Of a stretch of DNA of 64,000 nt, positions 35,085 to 49,200 are shown one piece after another. Position numbers and translations under genes: made by a program. The notes beneath the pieces were generated by a model. It had not been told where the DNA came from. It did no database searches and was given only the letters and a program-made list of their open reading frames with translations. The stretch's first letter is position 1. The number at the start of each line of letters is the position of its first letter. Location of the stretch: assembly GCF_949628265.1 (NCBI RefSeq), contig NC_088789.1, positions 3,596,001-3,660,000 of the forward strand. Reading direction: 5' to 3'. The DNA comes from Cloeon dipterum. Lineage: Eukaryota > Arthropoda > Insecta > Ephemeroptera > Baetidae.

Positions 35085-38000
35085 CTAGCAGGCGCATGAT
35101 CTTTGGTTTTGATCCTTGTCACCGGTATTCAGAGCAAAGCCGACTTCCTTTTCATTTGAGTTGTTGACCAGCATGTCGTTTTGCAAAATCTGAAACAAAC
35201 AAGTTGATGGCTGAGCATTTTTTTATTTTGAAGGGTTGAAAAGGGGATGGAAAAATCTTTAGTGTTTAAGAAATAACAAAATTTGCAGTAATTAAGAATT
35301 TAGCTGACGGTCATTATATTTTCATAAAAGCAATAAAGTACTTAAATATATTAAAATTATTTCAAATTCTGGACTAACCTTGGAGACTAAAAACCTGGCA
35401 GCATCGTCGATATTGATGTTTTCCTTTGCTGACGTTTCGTACCAGCCGGCGAAACCGTGCTCTTTGATATACTCGTCCATTTTAGCTGGTGTGTTGGCAA
35501 TGCCCTCCTTTGGTTGATCGCACTGCAATAAAATCAACAAAAGCGTGTCATAAAATCAATTTTTGTTCACACTATTTGAAAATGAAAAATCGCCCGTTAC
35601 GATTAAAGAAAGATACTAACCTTGTTGGCGAGGAGGACGCAGGGGATGGCGGTGCCATCAGACAACTTGACTTTTGTATCGAGGTCGTTCTTCCACTTGA
35701 GCACAGCATCAAAGGTGGCTGTTCGAGTCACGTCAAACACGATAAAAGCCCCAACCGCCTCCTTGTAATACACTCTAGTCATGTTGCCGAACCTCTCCTG
35801 GCCTGCATTCAAAAAGAGCATCATGCATGTCAGTATGGATGATTGACGTTAATTTGTTTCAATTTTAGAGTCAAATAGACGGGCTTAATTTCCTTTGCAC
35901 AAAAAATCAGTCGCGTGTTGCGAATGCTAATTTTTGTGTGCAAATGACTAATATTTCCAAAGCTAATTTTGCTCTCAAAGGCTTTTAAATAATGAACTAT
36001 TAACACATGGGTTGTAAAATAATTTGACGAGTTACTCGAGTAATAAAGAAGATATATTGCGTAAATACGGCGCCTGCTTATAATGACAGTCATTAGTGTC
36101 AATCTTCTTTTGCGTGAAACAGAAGGCGATCGCTTGAGGAAATAACGAATATTTAATGGGATTGAGGCCCGACTTAATAACATGCTATATACTAATCCTC
36201 TCACCTTTAATAATTGAGCCGGCAACAAAGTTAACGAGACTCTTTTAGAATTGGGGAGAGAAACTGATTTAAACCTGACGAAGAGTGTCAAGTAATAGAC
36301 AACTCAAGCGTAAAACCAAATTTAAACACTCAAATTCATCATTTGATGTTGAGTTCATGTTAATTTTTAAAATACGAGTTTTTGTGAACAAAAATTTCTG
36401 GAATTATGGAAAGTTATAAAATAAATATCAAAATGAATAAGTTTTTTTTAAAATAAATATGATTTGCAAGAATTTTAAAGTTGAAATATATTTAATCAAT
36501 TGCTTCGATATTATTTTCTAGTCTGTAAGAAACAAGAAAAATATACATTACCTGCTATGTCCCAGAGCTGTAGGCGGATGATTGTGTTCTGGTCCCACGT
36601 GAGCACTTTGAGGGCGAAGTCGACCCCGATTGTGGCCCTGTAGTGCTGCGAGAAGAACTGGTGCACGTACCTCTTGATGATGGACGTTTTGCCCGTGCCT
36701 AGCTCTCCGATCACCAAGATCTTGTACAGGTGCTCGCGGCGTTCACCATTTTGCGCCTGCAACACGAAAATATTTGTTTCTGTCATCGCGTTTTTATTTT
36801 TTTATATTTCATAGGCCAGCCGTGCACGCGAATTCATCGATCGCCGAGCGGCAGCCCCTCTCTCTATATTTTTATAAGCACGAATGCAATTAGTCCATTT
36901 TACATTTAGATACAAGTGTGTACGTGTGTGTGTGTGTGTGTGTTGTGGAATTACTCTCCCGTGAGTGTGAAATACGAAACGCTAAGTCTTACAAGTCCGC
37001 CAAGGGGCTTAGCTTTTGCGTCTTATTTACAAATAAGACGGGCGCTATTATAGGTTTCCTTCGCACTCCACTCGTGTTTGTGGTGTACAAGACAAATCCG
37101 CGAGATCGATCCAATGTTTCCTGGTTGACTTTGATATGGCATCCCGGCACGTAAATAAATAAATCTTATGTTTCAATCAATGTCATCTCAACCGTAAGTC
37201 AAAGTAAAAATCACCAATAAGGTCATTTTAGTGCGACTATTTCAACCGAAATTCCTGTTGGTAATTAGTTTTTAAATCTTGAAAATGAAATTATTAACTC
37301 TACTAACTGTATTAGTTTGGATATCATGGCATTATTAGCCATTAAAATATAAATTAATTAAATTCACAACTCTATATAAAACTAAGTTTTGCTCGGATGA
37401 ATAAGAAAGAGAAATACACTGCAATGCTCGAAACAAACTATTGACAACCAAAGGAAACCCAATCTCTCGGTAGGAATACGAGTGCGGGCTTTGCAAAAAA
37501 AGAAGCGATTGTAGAAACGGGAGCTTGGTGTGCCACCTTACCACGACGTGTGTTTCGATGCCCATGAGTATGTGCGTGCGACTGTTTTGTGTATCGGAGT
37601 GAGACAACACACACGGCTCCAGCACTCTCCCCGCCCTGCACTTGGGGCGCAACCTTCGTCCGACGGTTAATTTTTATTAATTTAAAAAAGGTTCCCTGTC
37701 AACGGCCTAGGTTATTTTTAGATGACCTGCCTTTAATTTAGGCGTTTTCGAAAGCGTTTCGGAGAAAGTAATCGTCTATTTTTAGATTCTACTTATTGGC
37801 AATAGAGCATCTCCTTTTGCAAACGCGGTGTTTTTATAATGCCGTCGACACTTTCTGGTTTGGAATAAAATTATCTGCGGTACAGGCAGCTTTCGCAGCA
37901 AGATTCGAGCTTTCTATAACAGTTCCTGTTAAATCTGGGGGGCAACGCTGAACTTAATCCGAAGCAATTCGGTTATATAACGCTCTCAGTGTGCGAGTTA

Positions 38001-40796
38001 ATAAGTATAAAAATTCAGATGCACCGCGAAAGAGAATAAATTATTTTCAACAGACAGCTCGCGCTGGTCACGGGACTCGTCGTGGCGCGTTGGTATTCAT
38101 GTGAGTTCCTCAAGGAAAGGACGCAGCACGTGATTCTCCCACTTATGAAACAAACCTGTTTTAAATCTACAAAGAGCACAGCCAGAGACGTAAGAGAGCT
38201 TGAACGAAATTTAAAAGTAACAATCCAGAAATGTTCGGGGCCTAAAAGTCACCTTTGAAGCTGGTAGCCTGAATATTTAATATCAAGTGTTCACCGAAGC
38301 TCTAATTTCCATTCACCCGCGAATAATTGTGTGTGGAAATAATTCGCGATGCCTATCTGTCATGTCCACTTGTCAATAATGATTGTGTTTAAGGCGCAAC
38401 TCACACTAACTTGCATGTTCCGCATCGCGTGCTCCATGGTCGTCACCATATATAAAACAGATCGATTCGCATCCCTTACGCTCGATTCCGACCCACTTTT
38501 TAAAATTCAACTCATATTTACGCAGTAAAACAGAACAGGGCTGACTGCTGTAAAGTGAATTCCTCTTTCTGAACCATAAAAGATATGTTTCTCACCTGCA
38601 CCAACCAAATTTAGTGCCCCTATTGCATTAATGTGCGTGCACAGAATGCACTCGAACCAGTTGAAGTCAGTATGCAAATGGAGCACCATTTGCAACAAAG
38701 TTGTTGCGTCGTGGCGTTGCCATAAAAACACTAATAATTGTCCTGTCAGTTAAGTAAAACGAGTTCGAAAAAACACGTTAGCAACACCTTAACAAACAAA
38801 TTAGACTAAAAAGGAAGGAAGGAAGGTCACCTCTCCACTCGAGTGAAAATTTTTTTATTCCCGAAACACCAGACGACTAACACGAAATTTCCGTCCTACC
38901 GTATTGTCGGGCACCACGAGGGTCGGGTCGACCGTGGGCACCAAGCTGGGCTCGAACTGAGGAGCCGTCGGGGACTCGACGGGGGTCGACGGGACCTGCT
39001 CGGGGGCGCCGTTGGGCAGCTGGGTGGCCGCGGCCTCCTGATCGGCCGCCATGGCCTCTTGCAGCTCGGCCTGCAGACTCATTTCGGAGCCGGCGGCGGC
39101 GATCGGGGGCTGCGCTAACTCCTCCTCCGAGTGTTTGGTCGCCAGGGGCAACGAGGTCGGCTCCAAGGAGGACGTGGGCTCCAGCGAGGAGGTGGGCTCC
39201 ACCGACGAGGCCCCCTCGGACGGGCCGCCCCACTCCTCCTCGTCCATCTCCTTGCTCACCGGTAAGGGTTGCGCCGACGGCGGGGTGCTGCTGGGATGCT
39301 CGGGCGTCTTGGCGCCGTACGTCGACGAGCTCGTCAACGACAGCGTGTCTTCCGAGGTCAGTTCTGCCGCCGACACTTCTGACGTTGGTGCCGATTCCAT
39401 CTGAAAGCCGCCAACTAAGTGAGCCTGCTACCGGAAAAATTACACGTAGGCTCGATTGTGAGTGATCGCCAAAATGCAAATATACCAGTTTGCAGGAATT
39501 TTCAAAGAGATTGAAAACGTCCGAACGGACGATAAATAACTGGCTGAACAGGATTTCTAGAGATGAAGCCACTTGACAGTTTTTTTTTATTAATATTTTT
39601 TAATCTAACTTTTTGGTAGTTATTGCTGCGTCAGAGTGGATTGACTTTTACATAAAGCCGTCATTGCCTGGCGTAAAAATAAACTTTCAAATCAACCCTG
39701 CTTCGAGAATAGCTCTCTTGCACGCTCTAGAAATTCAAAAGACTGTGGTGTCATGTTTTACGGCAAGCGATACACACGCAGCAGTTTTGCGGGAAGAGCG
39801 ATAAAATAGACGCTCGGCACGGAGAGAATCGAATGAAATTTTTATGCCGATTGTTTATTCAAGTTTGTGACACGGTTTGTTCTGACAAAATAAAACATTT
39901 ACAAGAGGCCAAAAATTCACAAGAAAAATCAATACCTGATGCTTTGCTTGAGGCAAGTGAGAGAAAAGCAGACAGAAATAAAAACAGAGGAAAAAATGAT
40001 CAACTTGAAAAAAGATTAGAAACTGGACGGAAGAGAAACTTTCACAATATATTTACTTTCAGTTTAATAGTGGGAGATTTTTTCAAACACGTGATTGGAT
40101 ACTGAACAGGTTTCTGTTTTCAAACTGTTTAATCAACTTTGGTATTTGTTTATAATTTTATATATGGGCAACAATCTATTTCTCTCCTTTACTGCGAGAA
40201 AAACTAGTAAACTTCCAGGCGCGGAAAATAATTTTTACGACTCTCTATCCAGCAATTGATTAAAATGTGGCGTCGTGCTGATCACGGTTACGTAACTATT
40301 GGAGAATAAAATTTCCTACTTGATCTGGTTTACTGGTGCGGATTTTGTTGCTGAGCCGCCGCACTATCGAGGTTTTCTTCTTTCTGCTCTTCTTACCGTC
40401 CTCGGATGCAGATTCCTCGGCGGAGGCGAGATCCTTGGGAGGCTTTTCGTCGGGCAGCGGCGATGTGGGGGCGGCGGAGGCGGCGGGGCTGGAGGCCCCT
40501 TTGGCCTTATTCTTCTTGTCCTTCTTGGACTTGGCAGGGGGGCGGGGCAGGCCGTCGGTGAGGAGCAGGTCGGAGGCGCGCTGCATGTCGGCGGCGGCGT
40601 CGTTGGCGTCGGCGGCGCTCTTGCTCGCTTTCAAGCTCTGACTCCTGCCGACCAGGCTTTTGAAAGGCTGCGCGAGCCGGCTCTTGGCCGACTTCTTTTT
40701 GGTGGCGCTGGCGGAGGCGGCGGCGAGACTGCTGCTGGCCGTGCTGGTGGACAGGTGCTCGCTGCTGCTGGTGGTCAGCTCGGCCGGCTCCTCCAT
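35085..40796 (-). CDS. Rab32: Rab32 GTPase with long N-terminal extension (lightoid-type)
   Basis: Small GTPase for traffic to lysosome-related organelles; the fly orthologue is lightoid, an eye-pigment gene. 538 residues. Exons 40796-40320, 39400-38900, 36759-36552, 35802-35621, 35522-35379, 35189-35085; phases close. GTPase motifs are P-loop GELGTGKT (343-350), switch I ATIGVDFALK, WDIAGQERFGNMTRVYYKEA (diagnostic for Rab32/38), NKCD, and ETSAKEN. The C-terminus is SCAC, a dicysteine prenylation end. Two large GC-rich exons supply the first 326 residues. Exon 1 is Ser/Ala- and Lys-rich (KKKSAKSRLAQPF; RRLSNKIRTSK). Exon 2 is acidic with three short repeats of the EPTSSL type. Both are in phase 0 and open to a good donor, so joining them to the GTPase domain is inference, though fly Rab32 is also known to have a long form. 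A short form could start from another first exon; I did not find it convincingly. Confidence 0.85.
36760..38899 (-). other. intron 2 of Rab32
   Basis: About 2.1 kb between the second extension exon and the first GTPase exon. It may hold an alternative promoter and first exon for a short Rab32 form, but no coding start in phase with 36759 could be supported. A GAAG-type short repeat lies near 38812-38827. Confidence 0.45.
36915..36943. repeat. (TG)n microsatellite
   Basis: Short TG run interrupted by one acg, in the second intron of Rab32. Confidence 0.8.
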
Positions 40797-41450
40797 CGCG
40801 CTGCGCCCCGCTCGCTGCCGGCAGACGACGCGCCCGCTCTCGCTCTTCCCGTCTCTGCCCGATTGACGGACGTTCCCTGTGCAGCTCCTTTCCCGCTTTT
40901 CCCGCGTGCACACCGAGAGAGACCGTCGCTGCTGCTCGCTGTATGCCTGCCGGGGCCCACTCTCTCAGCTCTGAGAGGCTTCCGCGCCGAGGTACTGAAG
41001 CAGAATGAGCTGCCAACTCGGTTTTCACCAGCCCCTCTTGGGTGTATTGTGCGTCATCGTCCCGTGACTGACTGCCACACTTGGGCAATGTTCACCACCG
41101 CGGCCAACCTGAGAGAGGCTCTCCGGCGGCGCTCTCGCAATTTCATTAATCCATCCGCCTGCCTATTGCACCCAAGGTTAATTGAAACGGCCACGGCTGC
41201 AACTCTTGTTGTGTTTGTGTGCGCTGCGCCCTATACTCAGCTCTATTATGGGTTCTCAAAGCCGATTACCTTTTAGCACAATGTAAATAAATACGCTGGC
41301 GTCGGTATACGCGTCAACGCCGCGGCCGAAACTTCCCTCGTTGGCACAAGAAGCGAGTCGAGCGTGATTTGACCGGCGGATCACACAGCGTACTCCAGCA
41401 ATTTCTACCCACGGAGAAAGAGAGAACTTTTTCAGGGTTTAAAGAGCAAA
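40797..41450 (-). promoter_or_regulatory. Rab32 upstream region
   Basis: Unusually GC- and CpG-rich against the surrounding DNA, directly upstream of the Rab32 start codon. Likely promoter and 5'UTR. The long open frame on the plus strand here and over exon 1 (40299-41276) is an antisense shadow of GC-rich coding sequence, not a gene. Confidence 0.5.
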
Positions 41451-44400
41451 CACGTAAGCAGGTTTAGCAGGTTTTGGAACGCACCGCATTTGACGTTTAC
41501 GCGTAGCTGCTATTTTTTGACAAATTATGTGTCTGGAAATTTCCCTCCAATGTTCGGACTGCAGTTTAATATTGAATTGAATTTTCAAACAGCTTTCAAT
41601 TTAATTAAGTTCAATACTTCAACTTAAAAAATTGAACATAACAAGTTGACGCAAAATTGGATTTGTTTTAAATACGTTTACTAAAAAAATTCCCCTTTTT
41701 ACATTCAGAGATAAAATCCTGCGGTTGAAATAAAGCTTAACGATTCGGAAAAAAGCTGCTCAGCTACTTCATCTAGTTGTATCTAAACCAAAAAATCTGG
41801 TTTTGGGTCTCGTGACTCACACAGGACGTGGTCCGCGCTGAGAGATCGAATCTAATAGTAAATTAAGCATTTGACAGAGAGGTCGTCGTCCCTGCACTAA
41901 AATTACTCATGACACCTTTATAACTTTCCCCTATTACTCAACAGAAACTAAAAATACCACTCGTGCACGTGTGTTTTATTATATAATATGCTAGTTGCAA
42001 AAGCTGATCGAGTTATAATACAAATCGAACTCAGTCAGTGAGTGGTTCAATTAATATTTATCGTATCGCAAAAGAGAAAAGGGTATACTACTCGCTTCCA
42101 TTACAGTTGAAGCAGTCGCGACGGTGTTTTGTAAAAATACAATTGTGTTGGACCGCAAAGCCCACGAACGAACCTTCAGCGGCGGATCGATTTACTCATC
42201 AATGAGAGAGACATTCTCCGTCAAGTATTTAATTTCATCTTTCGACCCAGTCAGTCACATCGCACACAAGAGAAAACCAGCATATCTTGCGCGCGAGCAA
42301 GTGTGGATTCACCGGTCCACGCGACCCTTCGTACGTGCGGATTTCCTTGCGAAAAAAAGCGCATTCCTCAATAAGTCGAGCGACAGCGAAATAACATCCA
42401 CGCTTATTTTGACAGACGCAAAATTACAGCGAGCAGCTCCGTGCATTGAAATTACCCAGCGACGAGAAAATTTCATGTTTTTTTGCGCTGACATATAAAT
42501 TATCAAGCAGAGGCGAGATTGACACCCCTTTAAAGTGTGGGCAATTAAATGCACAGACCGTCAAGCAATTTGCACGAGGCGAATTAATTCAATCAATTAA
42601 AACCGTGACTGCAAAGCCGCAAGGTGTTTAATCCAGTTGGATCAGCATTTAAATGAAGGGGAAGGGACAAGATGCACTGCCTGCATTACAATTAATTAAA
42701 CGAGATGAAGAAGAAGGCATGCAGCATCACGCGGTGTGCCAATTGAGGACGCGGCGCATCCCAGCAGAAAAACCACACGCAGTCGCTGCTTATTAGTGAG
42801 AGTGTCACCTGAGATGCCGTTGGGTCGAGCGCACCCGACCCCACTACACACTCTCGCGTGTAATTAATTTGACGCGTTTGCTCTAATTTGGTTCTTTGTG
42901 TCGTTAAATATTAGATTCATTTCCATCTGTGGCTAACCTATCTTTTTTCTGCATGAATTTGCTTCTAATTATAAACATCAAATTGATAAAGTCCCTATCA
43001 CTTGATAACAACCAAACTGCAGCTATTTATTTGACTGCGCAGTTAATAGGAAATAAAAATCACTGATTGCACAGCGTAGATTCTGATGAGCAAAATTACA
43101 AAAAATGCTCCCGCCTGAATAAATTCTGATTTTTATTTGGTAAAGTGATCATTTTACACAATTTAAATTTTATTAAATGTCTGTTGAGAGGTTTAAAATA
43201 TTAACCCATAAAAGCCGAGTTTTAGTGGCTGTTAATATTATCTATATTTATTTTTTGGTTCATATATTAAATACAGCTTCCTCCGTTTATTTTTCTGTGA
43301 ATTAAGGCACCGAGGAAGCTATGCATTTATTTAATTTCAAATAAAAATATGACAACCTCGTGTGTTTACAATCAACAATTAGTTATTTATTTTGCTCGTC
43401 CAAACACTGAATTACCACTTGAATTCATGTAAAAAACATTAGAAGTTAACTGCTACTGAAGTTAAGTATTATTTGTACCTATGTTCAAATTGACATAATA
43501 CCATGTAAGAAAACCGCGCCCACAAATTTAACGGCAAAAAAAAACAAAGTTTTGAGAAGTTGGAGAGTGGCTTGCACTTAAACGGCTTCGCTCACTTTTT
43601 TTGGTCTGCTCAAATGACAGAAGCGACTTAGTCATAGTGATTGTTCATTTTCTCTCTCGATGAAGTGTGAGCATTCGAAAGAATTTTCATTAAAACGCAC
43701 CGCTCTAGAGTTTGAATTCCCCCTTATCGACACATCGAATGTCATGCAAATATGATTAAAATTTTAGGAATACTAGGGTAAAGTCTAGGAAGAAAGAACG
43801 AGTACGAAATAACGAGAAAGGGATAGCGATTGATGAAATACAGAGTGATGAAGAAAATAACTTGACTTATGAAACAATGGAGACAATGAATCAACTTCAT
43901 TTTATCTATTGAATTTCCTTATTTAGTGAAATTATATGAAATTGATTACATTATAATAGTTATCTGGGTTGGTTGGCTCTTTACGTTTTGAAGCCTCGTA
44001 AATTTTATTTAAAAAAAAAATATTCAGATTATAAAACTAAATTATTTTTCAGGCAGCAAACAATTCAATAAAAAAATGCATTAAGAGATCAAAATAAGAC
44101 TATGGTATTCATTCAGCTCATTTACTCACCCTTGAATAAAAAAACAGCTATGCGTCTTCAGACCGACTAAAGAGAATTATACACTGGATATGAAGTCACA
44201 CCCGAACGTGGCTTTTTTAGTTAGAAAAGAATGATGTGTATACCATGATTCGGCTACTGAAACATTTATCTCCATTGAAGGGGAGTGGGAAAATATTGAG
44301 TATTTTTGTGTTTTCTCATAGTGCTGTTAGGTAACAATGTTAGAGGTATCAGAGGGGAAAAGGTAACTAAATTCGAGGAAATTCTCACAGCTTTTAAAAT

Positions 44401-46220
44401 TTTTAAAAGTACTGTAATATGTATAAGGTCTTCTCCATCTTCAGTGCGAAATTCTAATTCTTTGCATGAAAATATTATAAAGCACGGGGAAAATGCGGTA
44501 AAAATGTCTTTAATGGAATACGTCAGAAATGTGCAGCATTTGGAGCTCTTGCACGGATCGCGTTCTCTAAATGTTTGCCTCATCTGCATGCTCTGCTTAA
44601 TTTGAAAAATGTGCTCAACTTTGAGGCATAGGTGTTGACGAAATAGTTTCGTCTCCAGGAATAAAATCATTGAGAAACTGGGCACGGACTGAAACTAAGT
44701 GGTTTAACCGGTTTAATGCTATTGAATCCAACCAAATTTCGATCTCGAGGAAAAGGCGAGATATTTATTGGATTTATTTAACTGCTAAAACAATTTATTT
44801 TTACGACTCTGGATATTGTTAGTAAAATATATTCTAATTTTGCCTAGAATGGTGTCTTTAATTATTTTTTATTTACTCTAACTCACAAATTAAGCAAAAT
44901 TTCAAGCGTCAAACAGCAACTTAGGCATAGCAAGCTTATCCACTGGTCATAGAGTAACGAGGGACGCATTAAGGAAATTATTATTCACCTCTCCCCAGAC
45001 CTACCAATCATAAACTCGCCATCTTTCTCTCGATATTTATAGTTTGCGGTCAAAAGCGCTCAGAGTGCTCACGTTTTTGAAAATGATAAAATGGGAAAAT
45101 GCAAACCGTATGTGCTTCCTGCGCAATTTCCGTGAAATGCTGATACTGCTGCCTACCGCAGGTGGAAGCGGGCCTCTCCAACTCGCGCGACCTTCTCCGC
45201 CTGAATGCCTCTGCCCTGGAGACCGGCGGCAGGAGTGGCTCTCTGTTTTTGGGGTTGGCGAGGGCGGAGATCATGCTTAGCATTGGCGCTCTCGTCTAAA
45301 TGCAGCTCGCCACTCGCTCAAATAATGCTACTCTGTTCGACCCAAAGGTCACCCGGGGAACTGCCCCTGATCAAGTGACGTGAGCCTCTGCTGATAAGAA
45401 AAGCGTAATGCACAAAAAACGCGGGGCTGCCCTAAAAAATACACACAGAAAAGGAGCATACACAAAATAAATAATAATATAGCTCATATTATATACCAAA
45501 ACCATGAGGCCAAGATAAGAGCCCTAGCGTCAGAAATTTATTGTTGTTTAAAATATTGCTAGCATCGCATTTTTACTATCGAGTTCAACTTTGGCTCTGT
45601 CTGCTAGCCATTTCTCTCATGCTTTTCATCTTGATCATTTCGACGGTTAATCTATTATTACTTATTTCGTCAAATTCTCGATTAATTCAGTTTTATTTTA
45701 AAACGCTCGCAGTAAGACCATCAACTGTTTGTTCAGCGAGCATCATTTTTCCATCACTTTCTGACCACAATTAGAAGTTCTAAATGCATGACGATGAAGT
45801 TTAAACTTTCGTTTTTTATCTGTTCCCACGTGGTAAAACTTTGAGAATAATCCACCTGTAAACTAACCAGCCAGCATTCTTTAGGTATAAGCCAGGAAAT
45901 CTCATTGTCAGGAATGTCGAAATTTCTAAACAATAACAAATCTGTATCTGTTTTGTTTCGTGTTGCAACAGTACAATTACAAGGAATTCCAACTCTCACT
46001 AGAAAATTTCCAGTTAATTGCGTTTTTACACTAATATAGCTCAAGCACACTTGGCTGGATACAATATTAGAGTACAGCAATTCATAAGATTGAATATTGG
46101 TGAAATTTTAAGCGTTAAGGTAATTGTGAGGTACGCGTCCTTTTTCTCTTTGTTTATAGTTTTAACTATACCGTATCATTTTCCGAAGACATTGCGGCTG
46201 CGGTGCGTCTGCGTCCCCTG

Positions 46221-46288
<68 letters not shown>

Positions 46289-49200
46289 TCCACACTGCCC
46301 CGTTATCGCCTGTACACTTTGGGTCTTCACTTCTTGATGTCCACTCCTCAACTCTCTCGCTGCCTGCCGCCCTTGGGCTCTATTTTGCTTTTTGCTCTCT
46401 ATCCCCTGTTCTCTAGACGCTACCCACGACTTATTTTGTGCAAAATAATCGCTTCACATTCTCGCGCTCGATATTAGATCATTTTCCTGCCTATTCCACA
46501 CCTCGTATGCCCTCCTGCACTCTCCTTACATCCTGTTTTTCTAGAGGAACTGCTCGGCCCGAATATTTCTAGAGTATAAATAAAACCTCTGTGAGAGAAA
46601 ATTCTCTCAGGCGGTATTTAAATTTATGGTCACTAACGTTTTTCTCGTTCTCTAAATCAGCTGGTATTTTTTTTTAATAATTTTTGTATTTTAACTTTTC
46701 CTGAAATATTTGGTTTTCTAAGATGGTTTTCTAAACCATCTTAATTTTACTTGTTTAAACGCTGTGGCGATGAGCTTCAAATTCTAATATTCCATTAAAC
46801 ACATGAACACGTTTCCATTTCATAACTTAAATGCAGCATCGCCAAGATATCAAACGATAGATTCATGACATTTTTGGAAGAAAATCATGAAAGAGAAAGG
46901 GAAGCGTGCTTTGGTAACTCAAAAAGACGCTTCTGCCTTCATTAGCATGTGCCAAATTAATGCTAATGAAAAATTGAGATATAAAGCTTAACGTTGCTAT
47001 TCAATGCACGTAGATGAAACATTCATGTTTGAAAATTTATGACCAAACATAGTGGTTAAACTGTGTTAAACAGAGTAGTTAAAATTAGTTAGTTGAGCAG
47101 GAAATTTCTGTAGAGATACAGGAAAATATACAGAATATCGCTGTTAAATTCAGCTGGAAACATACTCCATTTATTTAATGTGAAAGTAACGTTAAAATTT
47201 AAATTTTACCCGCAAGGGAATTTATGGAATATAAGTCTGAACTGGTTAACATAATCTTTAAGTTGTTAAGTAGCAGAATAAAATCAAAAGATGCGGAATA
47301 TGAGATATTTTTCCAAGATTATAAAATGATACAGGAATATAAATATAATTGAAGAACAATGGCAATAAATTAAATTAATTAATTTGCAACGAGGGTGAAG
47401 CCTGGTTTTATTTATTGCCATTATGAACACAACCTCGAGTGATCGCCTATTCAATAATTGAAGAAGTTTAATGCAGAGAGAAAAATAACAAATAAGTGCT
47501 GGATAATTTTAGTTATTGAGCTCTCACTCTCCATTAATTCTTTTAATTAAATATATACATAATCTATTCAATTGATTCCATTTTGCGACTTCATGTTCAA
47601 ATTTAACATGTTAAAATTGTTATCTTTTTAATCTGAATGTTACTCGTTTTCCAAGGTTTGATTCGTTCTCAAGTCTCACAAATCTGCAGGTGAACTAACC
47701 CACAGCTGACGTCTTTTGCCAATTTGTCCCTCATCATGTTTTCCACGCTCGACGGTACGACGAACAAAATATTGACATGCTTCTAGATTTCGTTGAGGTC
47801 TCTTCTCCACGCAGCATTCGGCAAACAACCGTCATGAGAGTTATCTGCTTTTCGTTTTATCGAAAGAGCGTAATAATTATCTGTCGCCTTCAACAAAGGT
47901 GAGTCACGCGTCTCGGCTGTACAAAAACTGATATGCATTCTCCAAGCTACGGATGACATCTCTATATTATAGCTTTCATTCGGCGTCGTCACACGCTTAT
48001 TATGAGCTGTTTTCAGACCTGCCATCGCGGGATTATCATTACTTTCCGGCAGCCTTCAAGCCACACGCACCGCAGAAAAAAAATGAGAGCGCCGAGTGCA
48101 ATTGAATTGATATTGCTTCACATTAGATTTCGCGCACAACCAACAATGTAATTCTAGCGGCACGTTTCACTGTGTAATAAATTAATTTATTGTTTTTGGT
48201 CTGGTAAAACGACGCGCGGCAAAAACACCGGCGCAAAGATTAGTTTCCCGGGCAGGGTGTCGTCGGTCGTCGATCTGCTTTATGCCGCTAAAATTACCAT
48301 GTGATTTTAATACTCTCGTTTATATATAACGCTTTCGTCACATGCGGGCCAAAAAATAATTATTCTTTCCGACAGAAGAACAATGAGCGCTTTAAAATGA
48401 AACCACCAGCATTTTAGCTCGGCTAAAATTTCTGACAGAATGAATTTAGCAAGCTTCCCTGCACTTTTATTTTAAAGAGTTTTATTGAACGGCTACTACC
48501 TAAAGCCTAAAATGAACTAATAATCTGCCGGAGAATTATTAAGTTATTTTTAAAATATTTTTACCATATTCCCCCCTTCAGTCTCTACAAAATAGTGATT
48601 GAAATATAGTTGAATTATAGTTGTATATAGGAATAACATTTTTATGGAACGATTGAATTAAAATTTTTAAAACAAAAAATACACACCCGTTGTATTAAAT
48701 TTTTTCTCAATCTCGGAATTTTTACGTGACATCCGAGAAGGAGACTGCGGCTCAACCCTTACTTTTGCTTCGCACTGAATATTGCAAGACCACAAAAGGC
48801 CGCTGTCCGTGTGATTCGTTCACGTGACTCCGGACGATGAGAGTCTACGCTCGCAATCGTATTAAAATTCGTCGCACTAAAAAGCGATAAAAGTCTACGA
48901 ATAGGCCTGAAATCACCACAGAGTACTCACCATCGTGTCTACGCGGAGTAAGTCGGGAATCAAGGCTACCCTGAGTCAGGTGCACCCTTCGTAGAACTGG
49001 CGGTCGGCGACTCACGTTGTTTGCGGCAGCCAGCTGATGCGAAGGCAGGTGAGTACGTTAGTTGGTTAGCGATGTCGTTTTTTAGCCCATGTGACGCTCG
49101 CGCACTTGCATGGGAGCAGCCGGCGCCACCGCTCGCCTCGCGGTGCGACCCCGAGGTGGGGGGTGGCTCTCCCTTCCCTTCCGAGACCAAGGACACACGC

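Noticed and set aside
38877-39572. A 231-residue alternative minus-strand frame over Rab32 exon 2
   Set aside because: Arg/Gly-rich shift of the true frame. The frame starting at 39400 has a proper acceptor, phase and donor.
39833-40105. 90-residue charged frame in Rab32 intron 1 (plus strand)
   Set aside because: AT-rich codons, no homology and no splice context; Lys-rich stretches are expected by chance in such DNA.
40299-41276. A 325-residue open frame on the plus strand over the Rab32 first exon
   Set aside because: It is antisense to a GC-rich coding exon, Gly-rich and low-complexity, with no recognisable domain; the minus-strand frame fits Rab32.
44266-44685. Overlapping frames of 139 and 99 residues on opposite strands
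   Set aside because: Neither has a recognisable domain or splice context; overlap on both strands favours chance.
45754-46080. 108-residue minus-strand frame (IPCNCTVATRNKTD segment)
   Set aside because: Looks slightly protein-like but matches no family I know and has no neighbouring exons; it could be a relic of an unknown element or chance.
47020-47200. Search for CRISPR arrays and bacterial-type operons
   Set aside because: Repeats here are microsatellites, MITEs and LINE pieces, and the genes have spliceosomal introns; nothing prokaryotic was seen.
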